From Corynebacterium yonathiae (lineage in GTDB: Bacteria > Actinomycetota > Actinomycetes > Mycobacteriales > Mycobacteriaceae), in assembly GCF_022288805.1 (NCBI RefSeq), contig NZ_JAKOPM010000003.1:62001-126000 (forward strand): a stretch of DNA of 64,000 nucleotides, in the 5' to 3' direction. This document shows positions 22,192 through 31,194 of the stretch, piece by piece (positions within the stretch are counted from its first letter, which is position 1; every line of letters begins with the position of its first letter). Both the position numbers and the translations under genes were made by a program. The notes beneath the pieces were generated by a model. The model did not search any database, was not told the origin of the DNA, and saw only the letters and a list, made by a program, of their open reading frames with translations.

Positions 22192-22953
22192 CTATAACTG
22201 GGATGCGGCGTCGTCTGCAAGAAACAGAATCGTTTCCTCTCTGCCTTGCGCGCCGGCCGCCGGCCATTCCTCAGCTACAGCGCCTTCAACAACGTGCTTT
22301 GCCGCTTCTGCCTTGGCCTCGCCGGCCACGAGTAACCAGATGCGCTCGGCCTTGTTTATAGCGGGAAGAGTAAGGGTAATTCGCTCGCTTGGCGGCTTAG
22401 GAGAATCATGCACGGGAACAGCCAGCTCCTCCTGTTCCCGGACTGCAGCAGAATGGGGGAATAAGGAATTAATATGGCCCTCTTCACCCATACCTAGTAG
22501 GTGTAGATCGAATCCATTAGGGGCGAATTCCTTCAGCTCTGGCTCGTACGCACTCGCCGCCGCCTCCATGGATACCGCGCCCAGATCAAAACCATGAATA
22601 TTCTGGTCTGGGATATCTACGTGATTGAGCAGGGCACTGCGTGCTTGGCCCTCATTAGAATCTGGGTCGGAGACGGGGACATTGCGCTCGTCGCCGAAAA
22701 AGACGTGAACGCGCGACCAATCGATGCGCTGAGCGGGAAAGTTTTCACCCTGTTGCTGCGCCGCGAAGTCTAAACGAGCGAGCTCGTGGAGGACGCCGAT
22801 TCCGGCTCCACCGCCGGTGAGGACGACTCGTGCTACACCATCGTGGTGGAGTCCACCTCCGGCTGCTTGGATACGCGCTACTGTATCCACGAACTTCAAT
22901 GCGGCCTGGGAAATAAGCTCATCCACATCGCTTACGCGGTGAAGAGTGACCAT
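22192..22953 (-). CDS. pgl: 6-phosphogluconolactonase
   Basis: Hydrolyses 6-phosphogluconolactone, the second step of the oxidative pentose phosphate pathway. It has 253 residues and belongs to the DevB/SOL family with VHVFFGDERNVP, SNEGQARSALLNH and LLGMGEEGHINSLFP. Also called devB. It is the last gene of the minus-strand operon that starts with tkt, 42 bp after opcA. Confidence 0.95.
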   Translation of the reverse strand: MVTLHRVSDVDELISQAALKFVDTVARIQAAGGGLHHDGVARVVLTGGGAGIGVLHELARLDFAAQQQGENFPAQRIDWSRVHVFFGDERNVPVSDPDSNEGQARSALLNHVDIPDQNIHGFDLGAVSMEAAASAYEPELKEFAPNGFDLHLLGMGEEGHINSLFPHSAAVREQEELAVPVHDSPKPPSERITLTLPAINKAERIWLLVAGEAKAEAAKHVVEGAVAEEWPAAGAQGREETILFLADDAASQL

Positions 22954-22995
22954 TATGTATCGCTATCCTTTGCAAAGATTCGGAGTTAAGCCATT

Positions 22996-23931
22996 TTAGT
23001 GCTTACTGTAGCCTACCTGGGCAAGCCCGCGAAGCGCTTGGGCATATGTCTTATCGGCATCCAAATGGCGCAATTCCTCTGAGAGAACCTCCGCCTGGGA
23101 GCGCTTACTTAGGCTCACTAAGGAATCCGGGGAGCCCGGAACGCACACACGTACCGTGCGTTCATCGACGACGTCTACGTCCACGTGGCTTGTCTCGCGG
23201 TTAAACCGCAAATGGGTCACCGGGAAGTAGGACTCCTGGGATTCGGCCACAGTGCGCTGAACGGGAACTGCTAGACGGTCTAGGAGCCATCCGGCTGCGA
23301 AATCCGGAGCCGGATGCCCGGCGGGTCCAGCCACTTCGACTGACTTCACAGGTTCGTGAGGACGGCGGTCTAGGGCGGAGGCGACGACACCGCGCCACAA
23401 GGTAATGGCAGCCCAAGACATATCGGAATCGCCGGGCGTATAGCCGGCTGATAGCGTGCGAAGATCTTCGCCGGTGACACGTCCGTCAAAAGCTACATTA
23501 GTAATGCGGCGCTGAGCCAGCTTTCCCACCGAGCTGGAGGCCGGGTCGGGTGGGCACAGGGTAGGCCACCAGGCAACCAGGGGAGTATCAGGAAGAAGCA
23601 GCGGAGTGACCACTGCCTCGTCTTGGTTTGCCAGAGCGCCATGGAGCTTCATGATGACCATCTCGGAGGCACCAGCTTCACCGCCCACCCGCAGCTGCGC
23701 GTCGAGGTGCGTTTCTGCTTGTGGGTCTCCCGTGACAACCACCAATACTCGCGATGGGTGCTCGTGGGAGGCATCGCGTACGGAGGCGAGAATGTTTTCC
23801 AGGTCATCCTCCTCGCGGGCCGCCACGATTAGGGTGAGTACGCGCCCAGTAGTGAGGGTGTAATGCTCCTGCGCCTCCACGAGCTTTTTGGAGATCTCGC
23901 GCGTTGTGGTGTTGGGCAATGGGATAATCAT
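22996..23931 (-). CDS. opcA: Glucose-6-phosphate dehydrogenase assembly protein OpcA
   Basis: A 311-residue OpcA-family protein. In cyanobacteria and corynebacteria it is needed for the active form of glucose-6-phosphate dehydrogenase. Recognised by family features (PLPNTTTREISKKLVEAQE; DTPLVAWWPTLCPPDP; SVEVAGPAGHPAPDFAAGWL) and by its place 14 bp after zwf. The ATG is at 23931. No catalytic motif is expected. Confidence 0.94.
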   Translation of the reverse strand: MIIPLPNTTTREISKKLVEAQEHYTLTTGRVLTLIVAAREEDDLENILASVRDASHEHPSRVLVVVTGDPQAETHLDAQLRVGGEAGASEMVIMKLHGALANQDEAVVTPLLLPDTPLVAWWPTLCPPDPASSSVGKLAQRRITNVAFDGRVTGEDLRTLSAGYTPGDSDMSWAAITLWRGVVASALDRRPHEPVKSVEVAGPAGHPAPDFAAGWLLDRLAVPVQRTVAESQESYFPVTHLRFNRETSHVDVDVVDERTVRVCVPGSPDSLVSLSKRSQAEVLSEELRHLDADKTYAQALRGLAQVGYSKH

Positions 23932-23945
23932 TGTCTGCGTCCCTC

Positions 23946-25478
23946 CTATGGGCGGCGCCAGGAGTGGCCCCGGCGGCGCAACATTCTATCGGCGGATTCC
24001 GGCCCCCAGGTGCCAGCACGGTACTCTTCCGGCTGTCCTGCCTCGGCCCAGTAATCGATGATGGGGTCCAAAATCGACCACGAAAGTTCTACCTCTTCGT
24101 TGGTGGGGAAGAGCGAAGACTCGTCCAAAAGCGCATCCAAAATCAATCGCTCATAGGCCTCTGGAGACTCCTCAGTAAAGGCCTCAGCATAGGCAAAGTC
24201 CATGTTGACGTCGCGAACCTCCATTGTGGAGCCGGGCACCTTGGAGCCAAAGCGCATGGTTACGCCTTCATCAGGCTGTACGCGGATGACAACTGCGTTC
24301 CTGCCCAGCGCATCGGTCTGGCCATCGACGAATGGCTGATTGGGCGCCGCTTTGAAAACCAGCGCAATCTCGGTCACTCGGCGTCCCAAGCGCTTGCCCG
24401 TGCGCAGGTAGAAAGGTACTCCTCCCCAGCGACGGGAGTTGACTTCCAAGGTGCAGGCGGCGTAGGTCTCCGTAGTTGACTCTGGATCAAAACCCTCTTC
24501 TTCGCGCAAACCCTTGACAAATTCGGAGCCCTGCCAACCAGCGGAGTACTGGCCGCGAGCAGTGGTCTTGTTGAGAGGGTGAACGGCGTGGGTAGCGCGC
24601 AGTACCTTCACTTTTTCTGCTTGCAGCGCCTCCGGCTCGAAAGAGGATGGTTCTTCCATCGCTACAAGTGCCAAAAGCTGAAGCAGGTGGTTTTGAATAA
24701 CGTCTCGTGCCGCGCCGATGCCGTCATAGTAACCAGCGCGGCCGCCTAGGCCGATGTCTTCGGCCATGGTGATCTGGACGTGATCGATATAGTGGGCGTT
24801 CCACATTGGTTCAAAAATCTGATTGGCAAAGCGCAATGCCATGATGTTTTGGACCGTCTCTTTGCCCAAATAATGATCAATGCGGAACACGGCGGACTCA
24901 GGGAAGACTGCGTTGACAATCTCATTGAGTTTGCGCGCTGATTCTTGGTCGTGGCCGAAAGGCTTTTCAATGATGACCCGGCGCCATGAGTCTTCAACGG
25001 AGTTGGCCATGCCCACGCGCTCAAGCTGGTGGCAGATATTGGAGAAGAATTCTGGGGGAACGGATAGGTAGTACGCCCAGTTACTGCCGGTGCCTCGCTC
25101 GCGATCTAGCTCGCCCAAGCGGGCAGAGAGGCGGTCGAAGCCAGCATCATCAAAGGAACCTTGAACGAATTCGATGCCCTGAGACAAATGCTGCCATACA
25201 TCCTCATTGAACTCGGTGCGCGAGCCTGCTACAACGGCCGAGCGAACATAGTCGCAGAATGCAACCTTGTCCCAGTCACGGCGACCATAACCCACAAGTG
25301 TAAAGCCAGCGGGTAGGAGACCTCGGCTCGCTAGGTCATAAATCGCGGGCAGAAGCTTTTTATATGCTAGGTCACCGGTTACACCGAAGATGACCATGCC
25401 CGCGGGTCCTGCGATTCGCGGCAATCGCTTGTCGCTGGCACTGCGCAAGGGGTTGACCCAAGCGGCTGAGTCGGTCAC
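23946..25478 (-). CDS. zwf: Glucose-6-phosphate 1-dehydrogenase
   Basis: First enzyme of the oxidative pentose phosphate branch and the main NADPH source. It has 510 residues. The N-terminal coenzyme domain has VIFGVTGDLAYKKLLPA. The substrate site has IIEKPFGHD and RIDHYLGKETVQNIMALRFAN, containing the catalytic His and Lys. The GTG start follows AGGAAGGA. Its activity in corynebacteria depends on OpcA, encoded next. Confidence 0.97.
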   Translation of the reverse strand: MTDSAAWVNPLRSASDKRLPRIAGPAGMVIFGVTGDLAYKKLLPAIYDLASRGLLPAGFTLVGYGRRDWDKVAFCDYVRSAVVAGSRTEFNEDVWQHLSQGIEFVQGSFDDAGFDRLSARLGELDRERGTGSNWAYYLSVPPEFFSNICHQLERVGMANSVEDSWRRVIIEKPFGHDQESARKLNEIVNAVFPESAVFRIDHYLGKETVQNIMALRFANQIFEPMWNAHYIDHVQITMAEDIGLGGRAGYYDGIGAARDVIQNHLLQLLALVAMEEPSSFEPEALQAEKVKVLRATHAVHPLNKTTARGQYSAGWQGSEFVKGLREEEGFDPESTTETYAACTLEVNSRRWGGVPFYLRTGKRLGRRVTEIALVFKAAPNQPFVDGQTDALGRNAVVIRVQPDEGVTMRFGSKVPGSTMEVRDVNMDFAYAEAFTEESPEAYERLILDALLDESSLFPTNEEVELSWSILDPIIDYWAEAGQPEEYRAGTWGPESADRMLRRRGHSWRRP

Positions 25479-25535
25479 GAAGAATCCTTCCTGAGTTTAT
25501 GGGGCTTTTAGCTCGCTAATATTCTTGCGGCAGAA

Positions 25536-25561
25536 TGCCCCGCCGATTTCTCGGCGGGGCA
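25536..25561 (-). terminator. Strong hairpin between tal and zwf
   Basis: TGCCCCGCCGA (25536-25546) pairs perfectly with TCGGCGGGGCA (25551-25561) around TTTC. The T-run after it on the minus strand is poor (TTCTGCC). It may reduce read-through from tkt-tal into zwf or protect an mRNA end. Confidence 0.6.
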
Positions 25562-25578
25562 CAAGTCACAAGGCTAGT

Positions 25579-26664
25579 TTACGCTAGTCGTTGCTCAATG
25601 GAAGCAAGCAGTTCATTCCACGCGGCAACAAACTTATCCACGCCCTCGCGTTCCAGCACCGCAAAGACGTCATCGAAATCAATGCCGACCTCTTCTAGCT
25701 GGGCAAAGACGCCCTCTGCTGCCTCGCGGCTATCGGAGAGCGTATCGCCGTGGAGATTGCCCTCCGAGAGAACCGCATCAATGGTCTTTTCCGGCATTGT
25801 GTTGACGGTATGCGGACCGGCCAGCTCAGAAACGTACATAGTGGCTGGGTAATCTGGGTTCTTCACTCCGGTAGAAGCCCACAATGGGCGCTGGAGGTGG
25901 GCGCCTTCTGGTAGGTCGGCGTCGTCAAGCAGGGCGTCCTGGAAGAGTGCATAAGCGCGCTGTGCATTGGCGACGCCCGCCTTACCGCGCAGTGCCAGAG
26001 CAATCTCACTGCCAATGGCCTCCAAGCGCTTGTCCACTTCGGTATCCAAGCGGGAAACGAAGAAAGAAGCAACGGAATGGATAGACGATACATCTTTGCC
26101 GGATTCAGCGGCGCGCTTGAGGCCGGCACGGAAGGCCTCGATGACGGCGCGGTAGCGATCCACGGAGAAGATCAGGGTGACATTGACGCTGATTCCTTCA
26201 GCCAAGGCATCCTCAATTGCAGGTAGGGAGCCGGTGGTGGCCGGAATCTTAATCATCACGTTAGGGCGATCCACCTTGGACCACAGCTCACGCGCCTGTT
26301 CGAGGGTAGCCGTAGCGTCATCAGAAATTCGCGGGTCAACCTCGATGGAGACACGCCCATCTGCTCCATCGGTAGAAGAGTAAATATCCGCAAAGAGATC
26401 GCAAGCATTCTTGACGTCTTCGATAGCCAATGCGTACACCGCTTCATCTGCGGAGGCTTTGGCTTCCTTCAACGTAGAAAGCTCAGCGTCGTAGGCGGTG
26501 CCATTGGTCATGGCCGCGGCGAAAATCGCGGGATTGGTGGTCACTCCCACGATAGACTTGGTGGAAATGACCTCCTCGAGATTGCCCGAGACTAGGCGCT
26601 CACGAGACAGATCATCGAGCCAGGTTGAGGTTCCCAGCTGGGCAAGTTCGGAAATGTGGTTCAT
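25579..26664 (-). CDS. tal: Transaldolase
   Basis: Transfers a dihydroxyacetone unit between sugar phosphates in the non-oxidative pentose phosphate branch. It has 361 residues, the longer actinobacterial form. Motifs: GVTTNPAIFAAAM, VMIKIPATTGSLPAIEDAL (Schiff-base Lys) and GISVNVTLIFSVDRY. It lies 27 bp after tkt, clearly in the same operon. Confidence 0.97.
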   Translation of the reverse strand: MNHISELAQLGTSTWLDDLSRERLVSGNLEEVISTKSIVGVTTNPAIFAAAMTNGTAYDAELSTLKEAKASADEAVYALAIEDVKNACDLFADIYSSTDGADGRVSIEVDPRISDDATATLEQARELWSKVDRPNVMIKIPATTGSLPAIEDALAEGISVNVTLIFSVDRYRAVIEAFRAGLKRAAESGKDVSSIHSVASFFVSRLDTEVDKRLEAIGSEIALALRGKAGVANAQRAYALFQDALLDDADLPEGAHLQRPLWASTGVKNPDYPATMYVSELAGPHTVNTMPEKTIDAVLSEGNLHGDTLSDSREAAEGVFAQLEEVGIDFDDVFAVLEREGVDKFVAAWNELLASIEQRLA

Positions 26665-26691
26665 GCTTTATCCTTATCCAGGCTTGGAGAT

Positions 26692-28800
26692 TTACTTCTT
26701 CACAGCGGCTAGGGAGTCCTGCGCCGCTTCAACGACCGCGGCGGTGGTGAACCCAAATTTCTCAAAGAGTTCGCCCGCAGGGGCAGACGCGCCGTAGTGC
26801 TCAATGGAGATGGTGCGGCCGAAGGAACCGGTGTATTTGTGCCATGGCATCGCGATACCGGCCTCGATAGACACACGGGCCTGCACGGCGCTCGGGAGCA
26901 CGGATTCGCGATACGCGTCATCTTGCTCATCGAACCATTCGAGGCACGGTGCGGAGACAACGCGGGTGGCGATTCCAGCTGCTTCTAGTTCCTTGGCGGC
27001 GGCGACGGCAAGCTGCACCTCAGAGCCCGTAGCAATGAGGATGACGTCTGGGGCGTCCTTGGACGCTTTCACCAAAACATAAGCGCCGCGGCGGACGCCA
27101 TCACGTGCCTTCTCCTTCGTTCCTTCCAGCACCGGTAGACCCTGGCGGCTCAAAGCGAGGCCCTTAGGGGCAGCCTTGTACTCGAGGGCAGCAGCCCATG
27201 CCTGTGCGGTTTCATTAGCATCTGCCGGGCGAATAACGGACAGGTTCGGGATAGCGCGGAGAGCGGAAAGGGTCTCGACCGGCTGGTGGGTTGGGCCGTC
27301 TTCTCCCAAACCAATGGAGTCATGGGTCCATACATAGTAGGTATCGGTGGACATCAGCGAACCCAAGCGCACAGCGGGGTACTGGTACTCGGAGAAGATG
27401 AGGAAGGTGCCGCCATAGACACGGGTATTGCCGTGTAACGCAATTCCGTTCATGATTGCGGACATTGCGTGTTCGCGAATACCGAAGTGCAGGTTGCGGC
27501 CATAGGGCTGAGCCGACCACATATCGGTGGTGATGGCTGCAGGGCCGAAGGATTCCGCGCCCTTAATCACGGTGTTATTAGAACCGGCAAGGTCTGCAGA
27601 TCCGCCCCACATCTCTGGGAGGGATGCGGCCAAGGCCTGGATGGTAGCTTCAGAAGCCTTACGGGTAGCCAAAGACTCACCAGGTTCCCACGTCGGCAGA
27701 TCTGCATCGAAATCCTGCGGCAGTTCGCGCGCATTCATGCGGTCGAATAGCGCCTTATTCTCCGGATTAGCCGCAGCCCATGCGTCGAACTTCTCTTGCC
27801 ACGCAGAGTGCTTTTCTGCGCCGCGCTCACGCAACTTTCGGGTATGCGCGATGACTTCTTCATCGATATGGAAGCTGCGCTCCGGATCAAAGCCCAAGAC
27901 TTCCTTTGTGGCGGCTACCTCGTCATCGCCCAGCGCAGCCCCGTGGACGCCGCCGGTATTCATTTTATTCGGTGCGGGGTAGCCGATTACGGTCTTAACG
28001 CGGATAAAGGAAGGACGATCGGTCTCAGCCTGAGCCGCCTTAACAGCCTCCTCAATTGCTACAACATCCTCTCCGGATTCCACCGTTTGGACGTGCCAGC
28101 CGTAGGCCTCATATCGGGCCACCACATCTTCATTGAAGGCAATATTCGTATCGTCTTCAATAGAAATGCGATTATCATCCCAGAAAACGATGAGGTTGCC
28201 GAGCTTTTGCGTGCCAGCCAGGGAAGAGGCCTCGGCGGTAACTCCCTCTTGCAGGTCGCCATCGGAGGCGATGGTGTAGACGTAATGGTCGAAGGGTGAT
28301 TCGCTAGCGGGAGCCTCTGGGTCAAAAAGGCCGCGCTCTTTACGCGCCGCCATGGCCATGCCTACGGAGGAAGCTAGGCCTTGGCCAAGAGGGCCAGTGG
28401 TGATTTCTACGCCGTCGGTGTGGTGCACCTCGGGATGGCCTGGGGTGCGCGAACCCCACGTACGCAACTGCTTGAGGTCTTCCAACTCTAGGCCAAAGCC
28501 GCCCAGGTAGAGCTGAATGTATTGCGTAAGGGAAGAGTGTCCAACAGAAAGGACGAACCGGTCACGGCCGGCCCAGTGCACGTCAGCGGGATCATGGTTA
28601 ATGACGCGCTGGTACAGGGTGTAGGCAAGGGGAGCGAGAGACATCGCCGTACCCGGGTGGCCGGAACCGCATTTTTGCACGGCATCAGCGGCTAGTACTC
28701 GAACGGTGTCGACGGCGCGGGTGTCAAACTCCGACCAATCCTCCGGATAACGGCGCTTAACCATAGATTGGAGCTCTGGGGACAACTTATCTTTCGACAC
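26692..28800 (-). CDS. tkt: Transketolase
   Basis: Thiamine-diphosphate enzyme moving two-carbon units between sugar phosphates. It has 702 residues. Cofactor and substrate motifs: CGSGHPGTAMSLAPLAYTLY, the TPP motif DGDLQEGVTAEASSLAG, WTHDSIGLGEDGPTHQPVE, and the C-terminal domain. It starts with GTG after AGCGAGG. It heads the tkt-tal-zwf-opcA-pgl operon, known in the same order in C. glutamicum. Confidence 0.97.
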   Translation of the reverse strand: MSKDKLSPELQSMVKRRYPEDWSEFDTRAVDTVRVLAADAVQKCGSGHPGTAMSLAPLAYTLYQRVINHDPADVHWAGRDRFVLSVGHSSLTQYIQLYLGGFGLELEDLKQLRTWGSRTPGHPEVHHTDGVEITTGPLGQGLASSVGMAMAARKERGLFDPEAPASESPFDHYVYTIASDGDLQEGVTAEASSLAGTQKLGNLIVFWDDNRISIEDDTNIAFNEDVVARYEAYGWHVQTVESGEDVVAIEEAVKAAQAETDRPSFIRVKTVIGYPAPNKMNTGGVHGAALGDDEVAATKEVLGFDPERSFHIDEEVIAHTRKLRERGAEKHSAWQEKFDAWAAANPENKALFDRMNARELPQDFDADLPTWEPGESLATRKASEATIQALAASLPEMWGGSADLAGSNNTVIKGAESFGPAAITTDMWSAQPYGRNLHFGIREHAMSAIMNGIALHGNTRVYGGTFLIFSEYQYPAVRLGSLMSTDTYYVWTHDSIGLGEDGPTHQPVETLSALRAIPNLSVIRPADANETAQAWAAALEYKAAPKGLALSRQGLPVLEGTKEKARDGVRRGAYVLVKASKDAPDVILIATGSEVQLAVAAAKELEAAGIATRVVSAPCLEWFDEQDDAYRESVLPSAVQARVSIEAGIAMPWHKYTGSFGRTISIEHYGASAPAGELFEKFGFTTAAVVEAAQDSLAAVKK

Positions 28801-29112
28801 GGAAAGCCTCGCTTACGTCTAGGCAAAAAGTACTCAACTTTATTCAGTCTAGTAATTTTTTAACCGGCGGTGCGCAATTATAGAAAGCCAGGCATAACCG
28901 GTATGCTGGCATGGCTAAGCGGTGCGCGCGAGCACGCAAGAGCGTGCGCCAAATCTAGCGGCCATAGGTCTGTAACCTCTCGCGCCTGCGCCTAAAAATG
29001 TGAGTGAGAGAACTGGAACTTTTTCACGGGCATGTGCGACCGCTAGGGGGTGACCGCGCGCAGGAGATGCGCGAGGCACAGTTCACCAACGTTCAGATAG
29101 TGGAGGAATTCC
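28801..29112. promoter_or_regulatory. Divergent tkt/ctaB control region (no gene)
   Basis: 312 bp without a credible gene. On the minus strand TATAAT (28882 down to 28877) is a perfect -10 box for tkt, leaving a leader of about 70 nt. Nearer to ctaB there is a small inverted repeat, GCACGC (28932-28937) with GCGTGC (28942-28947), and two copies of GACCGC about 12 bp apart around 29040. No promoter for ctaB could be fixed. Confidence 0.55.
28877..28882 (-). promoter_or_regulatory. -10 box of the tkt operon
   Basis: TATAAT on the minus strand, 77 bp before the tkt start. The -35 position (around ATACCG) does not match a consensus, which is common for corynebacterial promoters. Confidence 0.55.
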
Positions 29113-30057
29113 TTGGAGACCATCAAGGCCTATTTTGCGCTAACGAAACCGAGGATCATTGAGCTCCTCCTCGTGGCCGCAATCCCGGCGATGCTCCAAG
29201 CCCAGCGCGGCGTAGAGGCCGTCTCAGACAATATCTGGCTCATCGTGTCTACCATTTTCGGCGGCTGGATGGGCGCTGCCGCCGCCCACACGTTCAATAA
29301 CGTTGTGGACTACGAGTTGGATCAAAAGATGCAGCGCACTAGGGCGCGGCCACTCGTTAGGGCAAAGATTTCCAAACGAAATGCGGCAATTTTTGCGTGG
29401 GTAATGCTCATTATCTCCGTGCTATGGCTAGGAATCCTAGCCCACTCTTGGCTAGCAGCCTTCTTCGTGGTGCTGACGAACATCTTTTACGTATTCGTCT
29501 ACACCAAGTTTTTGAAGATGCGCAATGCCCAAAACATTGTTTGGGGAGGCCTTGCAGGTTGTATGCCGGCAATGGTCGGCTGGGCGGTTATCAGGGATAA
29601 CGCTCCGGAAGGAGAGCCTGACCGCTGGTGGCAGGCAGTGGTGCTCTTCCTCATTATTTTCTTCTGGACTCCGCCGCACACGTGGGCGCTGGCTATGAAG
29701 TATAAGGAAGATTATCGCAAGGCCGGCGTGCCGATGCTGCCCGTGGTGGCAGGCGAAGAGGAAGTCACTCGTCAGATTGTCTGGTACACCGTCGGCACGG
29801 TTATCGTGACCCTTCTTATTGTTCCCGCTACATCGTGGATTTACCTAGTTGCAGCAGTCGTCTCTGGAGCAGTATTCCTGTGGATGGCTATCCGCCTGCA
29901 TAAGGGAGTAAAGAACGGCGCTAAGGTCAAGCCGATGCGCTTGTTTATTTACTCGAATAATTACCTTTCGGTCCTCTTTATTGGCTTGTCCATCGACGCG
30001 GTCTTGGGCTGGGAACCACTAGGCCGGATGCTGGGCTGGTCTGCCGCGCTATTCTAA
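29113..30057 (+). CDS. ctaB: Protoheme IX farnesyltransferase (heme O synthase)
   Basis: Integral membrane prenyltransferase that turns heme B into heme O for cytochrome aa3 oxidase. It has 314 residues with about nine hydrophobic helices. The UbiA-family metal-binding motifs are [19 protein letters not shown] and [16 protein letters not shown]. The start is TTG with GGAGG about 7 bp before it. It works with ctaA, which lies nearby on the other strand. Confidence 0.95.
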   Translation: METIKAYFALTKPRIIELLLVAAIPAMLQAQRGVEAVSDNIWLIVSTIFGGWMGAAAAHTFNNVVDYELDQKMQRTRARPLVRAKISKRNAAIFAWVMLIISVLWLGILAHSWLAAFFVVLTNIFYVFVYTKFLKMRNAQNIVWGGLAGCMPAMVGWAVIRDNAPEGEPDRWWQAVVLFLIIFFWTPPHTWALAMKYKEDYRKAGVPMLPVVAGEEEVTRQIVWYTVGTVIVTLLIVPATSWIYLVAAVVSGAVFLWMAIRLHKGVKNGAKVKPMRLFIYSNNYLSVLFIGLSIDAVLGWEPLGRMLGWSAALF

Positions 30058-30089
30058 TGGCGTCTCGCCCGTCTAAGGGGTGGGGAGAA

Positions 30090-30129
30090 AAGGCGCGAGA
30101 GAAGGAATGCAGCTCTTCTCTCGCGCCTT
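30090..30129. terminator. Convergent terminator between ctaB and qor
   Basis: A perfect 15-bp stem, AAGGCGCGAGAGAAG (30090-30104) with CTTCTCTCGCGCCTT (30115-30129), and a 10-base loop. On the minus strand it is followed by TTCTCC after two more T's, so it best fits the end of qor, and probably also stops ctaB. Confidence 0.8.
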
Positions 30130-30152
30130 AGCTGTAGGCGGTGGGTCTAGTC

Positions 30153-31130
30153 TTAGCTGATGCTGTCGTCTTTCACGCGCAAAACGATGGAACCGGTAGT
30201 CTTGCGCTCCTGCAAGTCGCGGTGGGCCGCTTCAGCTTCTGCCAATGGGTAGGAGGCTGTGACATTAAAGCTCAGGTCCCCATCAATGACGGCTTGGACA
30301 ACGGCTTGGGCACGCATTTGGAACTCGCCTTCTTGGGCCGTCCATGCGCCGATGGAGGGCCGAGTTAGGAAGATGGATCCATGCTTGTTTAGTAGCTGCG
30401 GGTCGATAGGCTCAACCGGACCAGAGGCAGCGCCAAATAACGCGACGGTGCCGCGCGGGCGTACTGCTTCGAGTGACTCCTGGAAGGTGGCTTTGCCGAC
30501 GCCGTCATAAACCACGTCGACGCCCTTGTCACCGTTGTATCGGCGGACCTGCTCGGCGAGTCCATCGCCGTAGCGGAAAACCTTATCCGCCCCAGCCGCG
30601 TAGGATAGTTCTTCCTTTTCATCTGTGGACACCACCGTATAAACGGTAGCGCCTAGCGACGTCGCCATCTGGGTGAGGATTTGCCCCACGCCGCCGGCGC
30701 CAGCGGTAATCAGGCAGGAAGCGCCTTCGCCCAATTGATAAACCCCGTGCGCCAGATAGTGCGCGGTAATTCCCTGGAGCAACATGGATGCAGCAACTTC
30801 AGGTTGGAAATCATCCGGTACTGCCACTAGTCCCTCGCGTGCGACGCAGACCTGCTCGGCGTAGGAGCCGAAGGCTTGGTTCCACGCCACCATTGTGCCT
30901 TCAGCAATTTTTCCCTTCGGGTCGTGGACGACTCGCCCGGTACCTTCGAATCCCGGAATGAATGGAGTAGCCGCGTTGTAGATGCCCTCCCGGTAGTAGG
31001 TATCGATGTAGTTGACGCCGGCCATGATGACGTCTACTAATACCTCATCGTCTTTAGGGGTGGGGGCGGGAACTTCGGTATAGCGAAGTACTTCTGGTCC
31101 GCCGGTTTCTGTGACCTGAATTGCGTGCAT
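30153..31130 (-). CDS. qor: NADPH:quinone oxidoreductase, zinc-independent MDR family
   Basis: A 325-residue quinone oxidoreductase. The N-terminal GroES-like fold (GVNYIDTYYREGIY) leads to the NADPH Rossmann domain with GAGGVGQILTQMATSLGATVY. The structural zinc cysteines of alcohol dehydrogenases are absent, as in QOR proteins. It lies between ctaA and ctaB, as in M. tuberculosis (Rv1454c). The physiological substrate is not known. Confidence 0.9.
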   Translation of the reverse strand: MHAIQVTETGGPEVLRYTEVPAPTPKDDEVLVDVIMAGVNYIDTYYREGIYNAATPFIPGFEGTGRVVHDPKGKIAEGTMVAWNQAFGSYAEQVCVAREGLVAVPDDFQPEVAASMLLQGITAHYLAHGVYQLGEGASCLITAGAGGVGQILTQMATSLGATVYTVVSTDEKEELSYAAGADKVFRYGDGLAEQVRRYNGDKGVDVVYDGVGKATFQESLEAVRPRGTVALFGAASGPVEPIDPQLLNKHGSIFLTRPSIGAWTAQEGEFQMRAQAVVQAVIDGDLSFNVTASYPLAEAEAAHRDLQERKTTGSIVLRVKDDSIS

Positions 31131-31150
31131 ATAGCCAGGCTAGCGCAAAA

Positions 31151-31180
31151 AGCCGGCCGAGTGCAGTACTTCGGCCGGCT
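31151..31180 (-). terminator. Intrinsic terminator of the ctaA transcript
   Basis: AGCCGGCCGA (31151-31160) pairs perfectly with TCGGCCGGCT (31171-31180). On the minus strand the stem is followed by TTTTTGCGC, a normal intrinsic terminator for ctaA and the genes before it. Confidence 0.8.
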
Positions 31181-31194
31181 GGTTGCGCTGTGGG

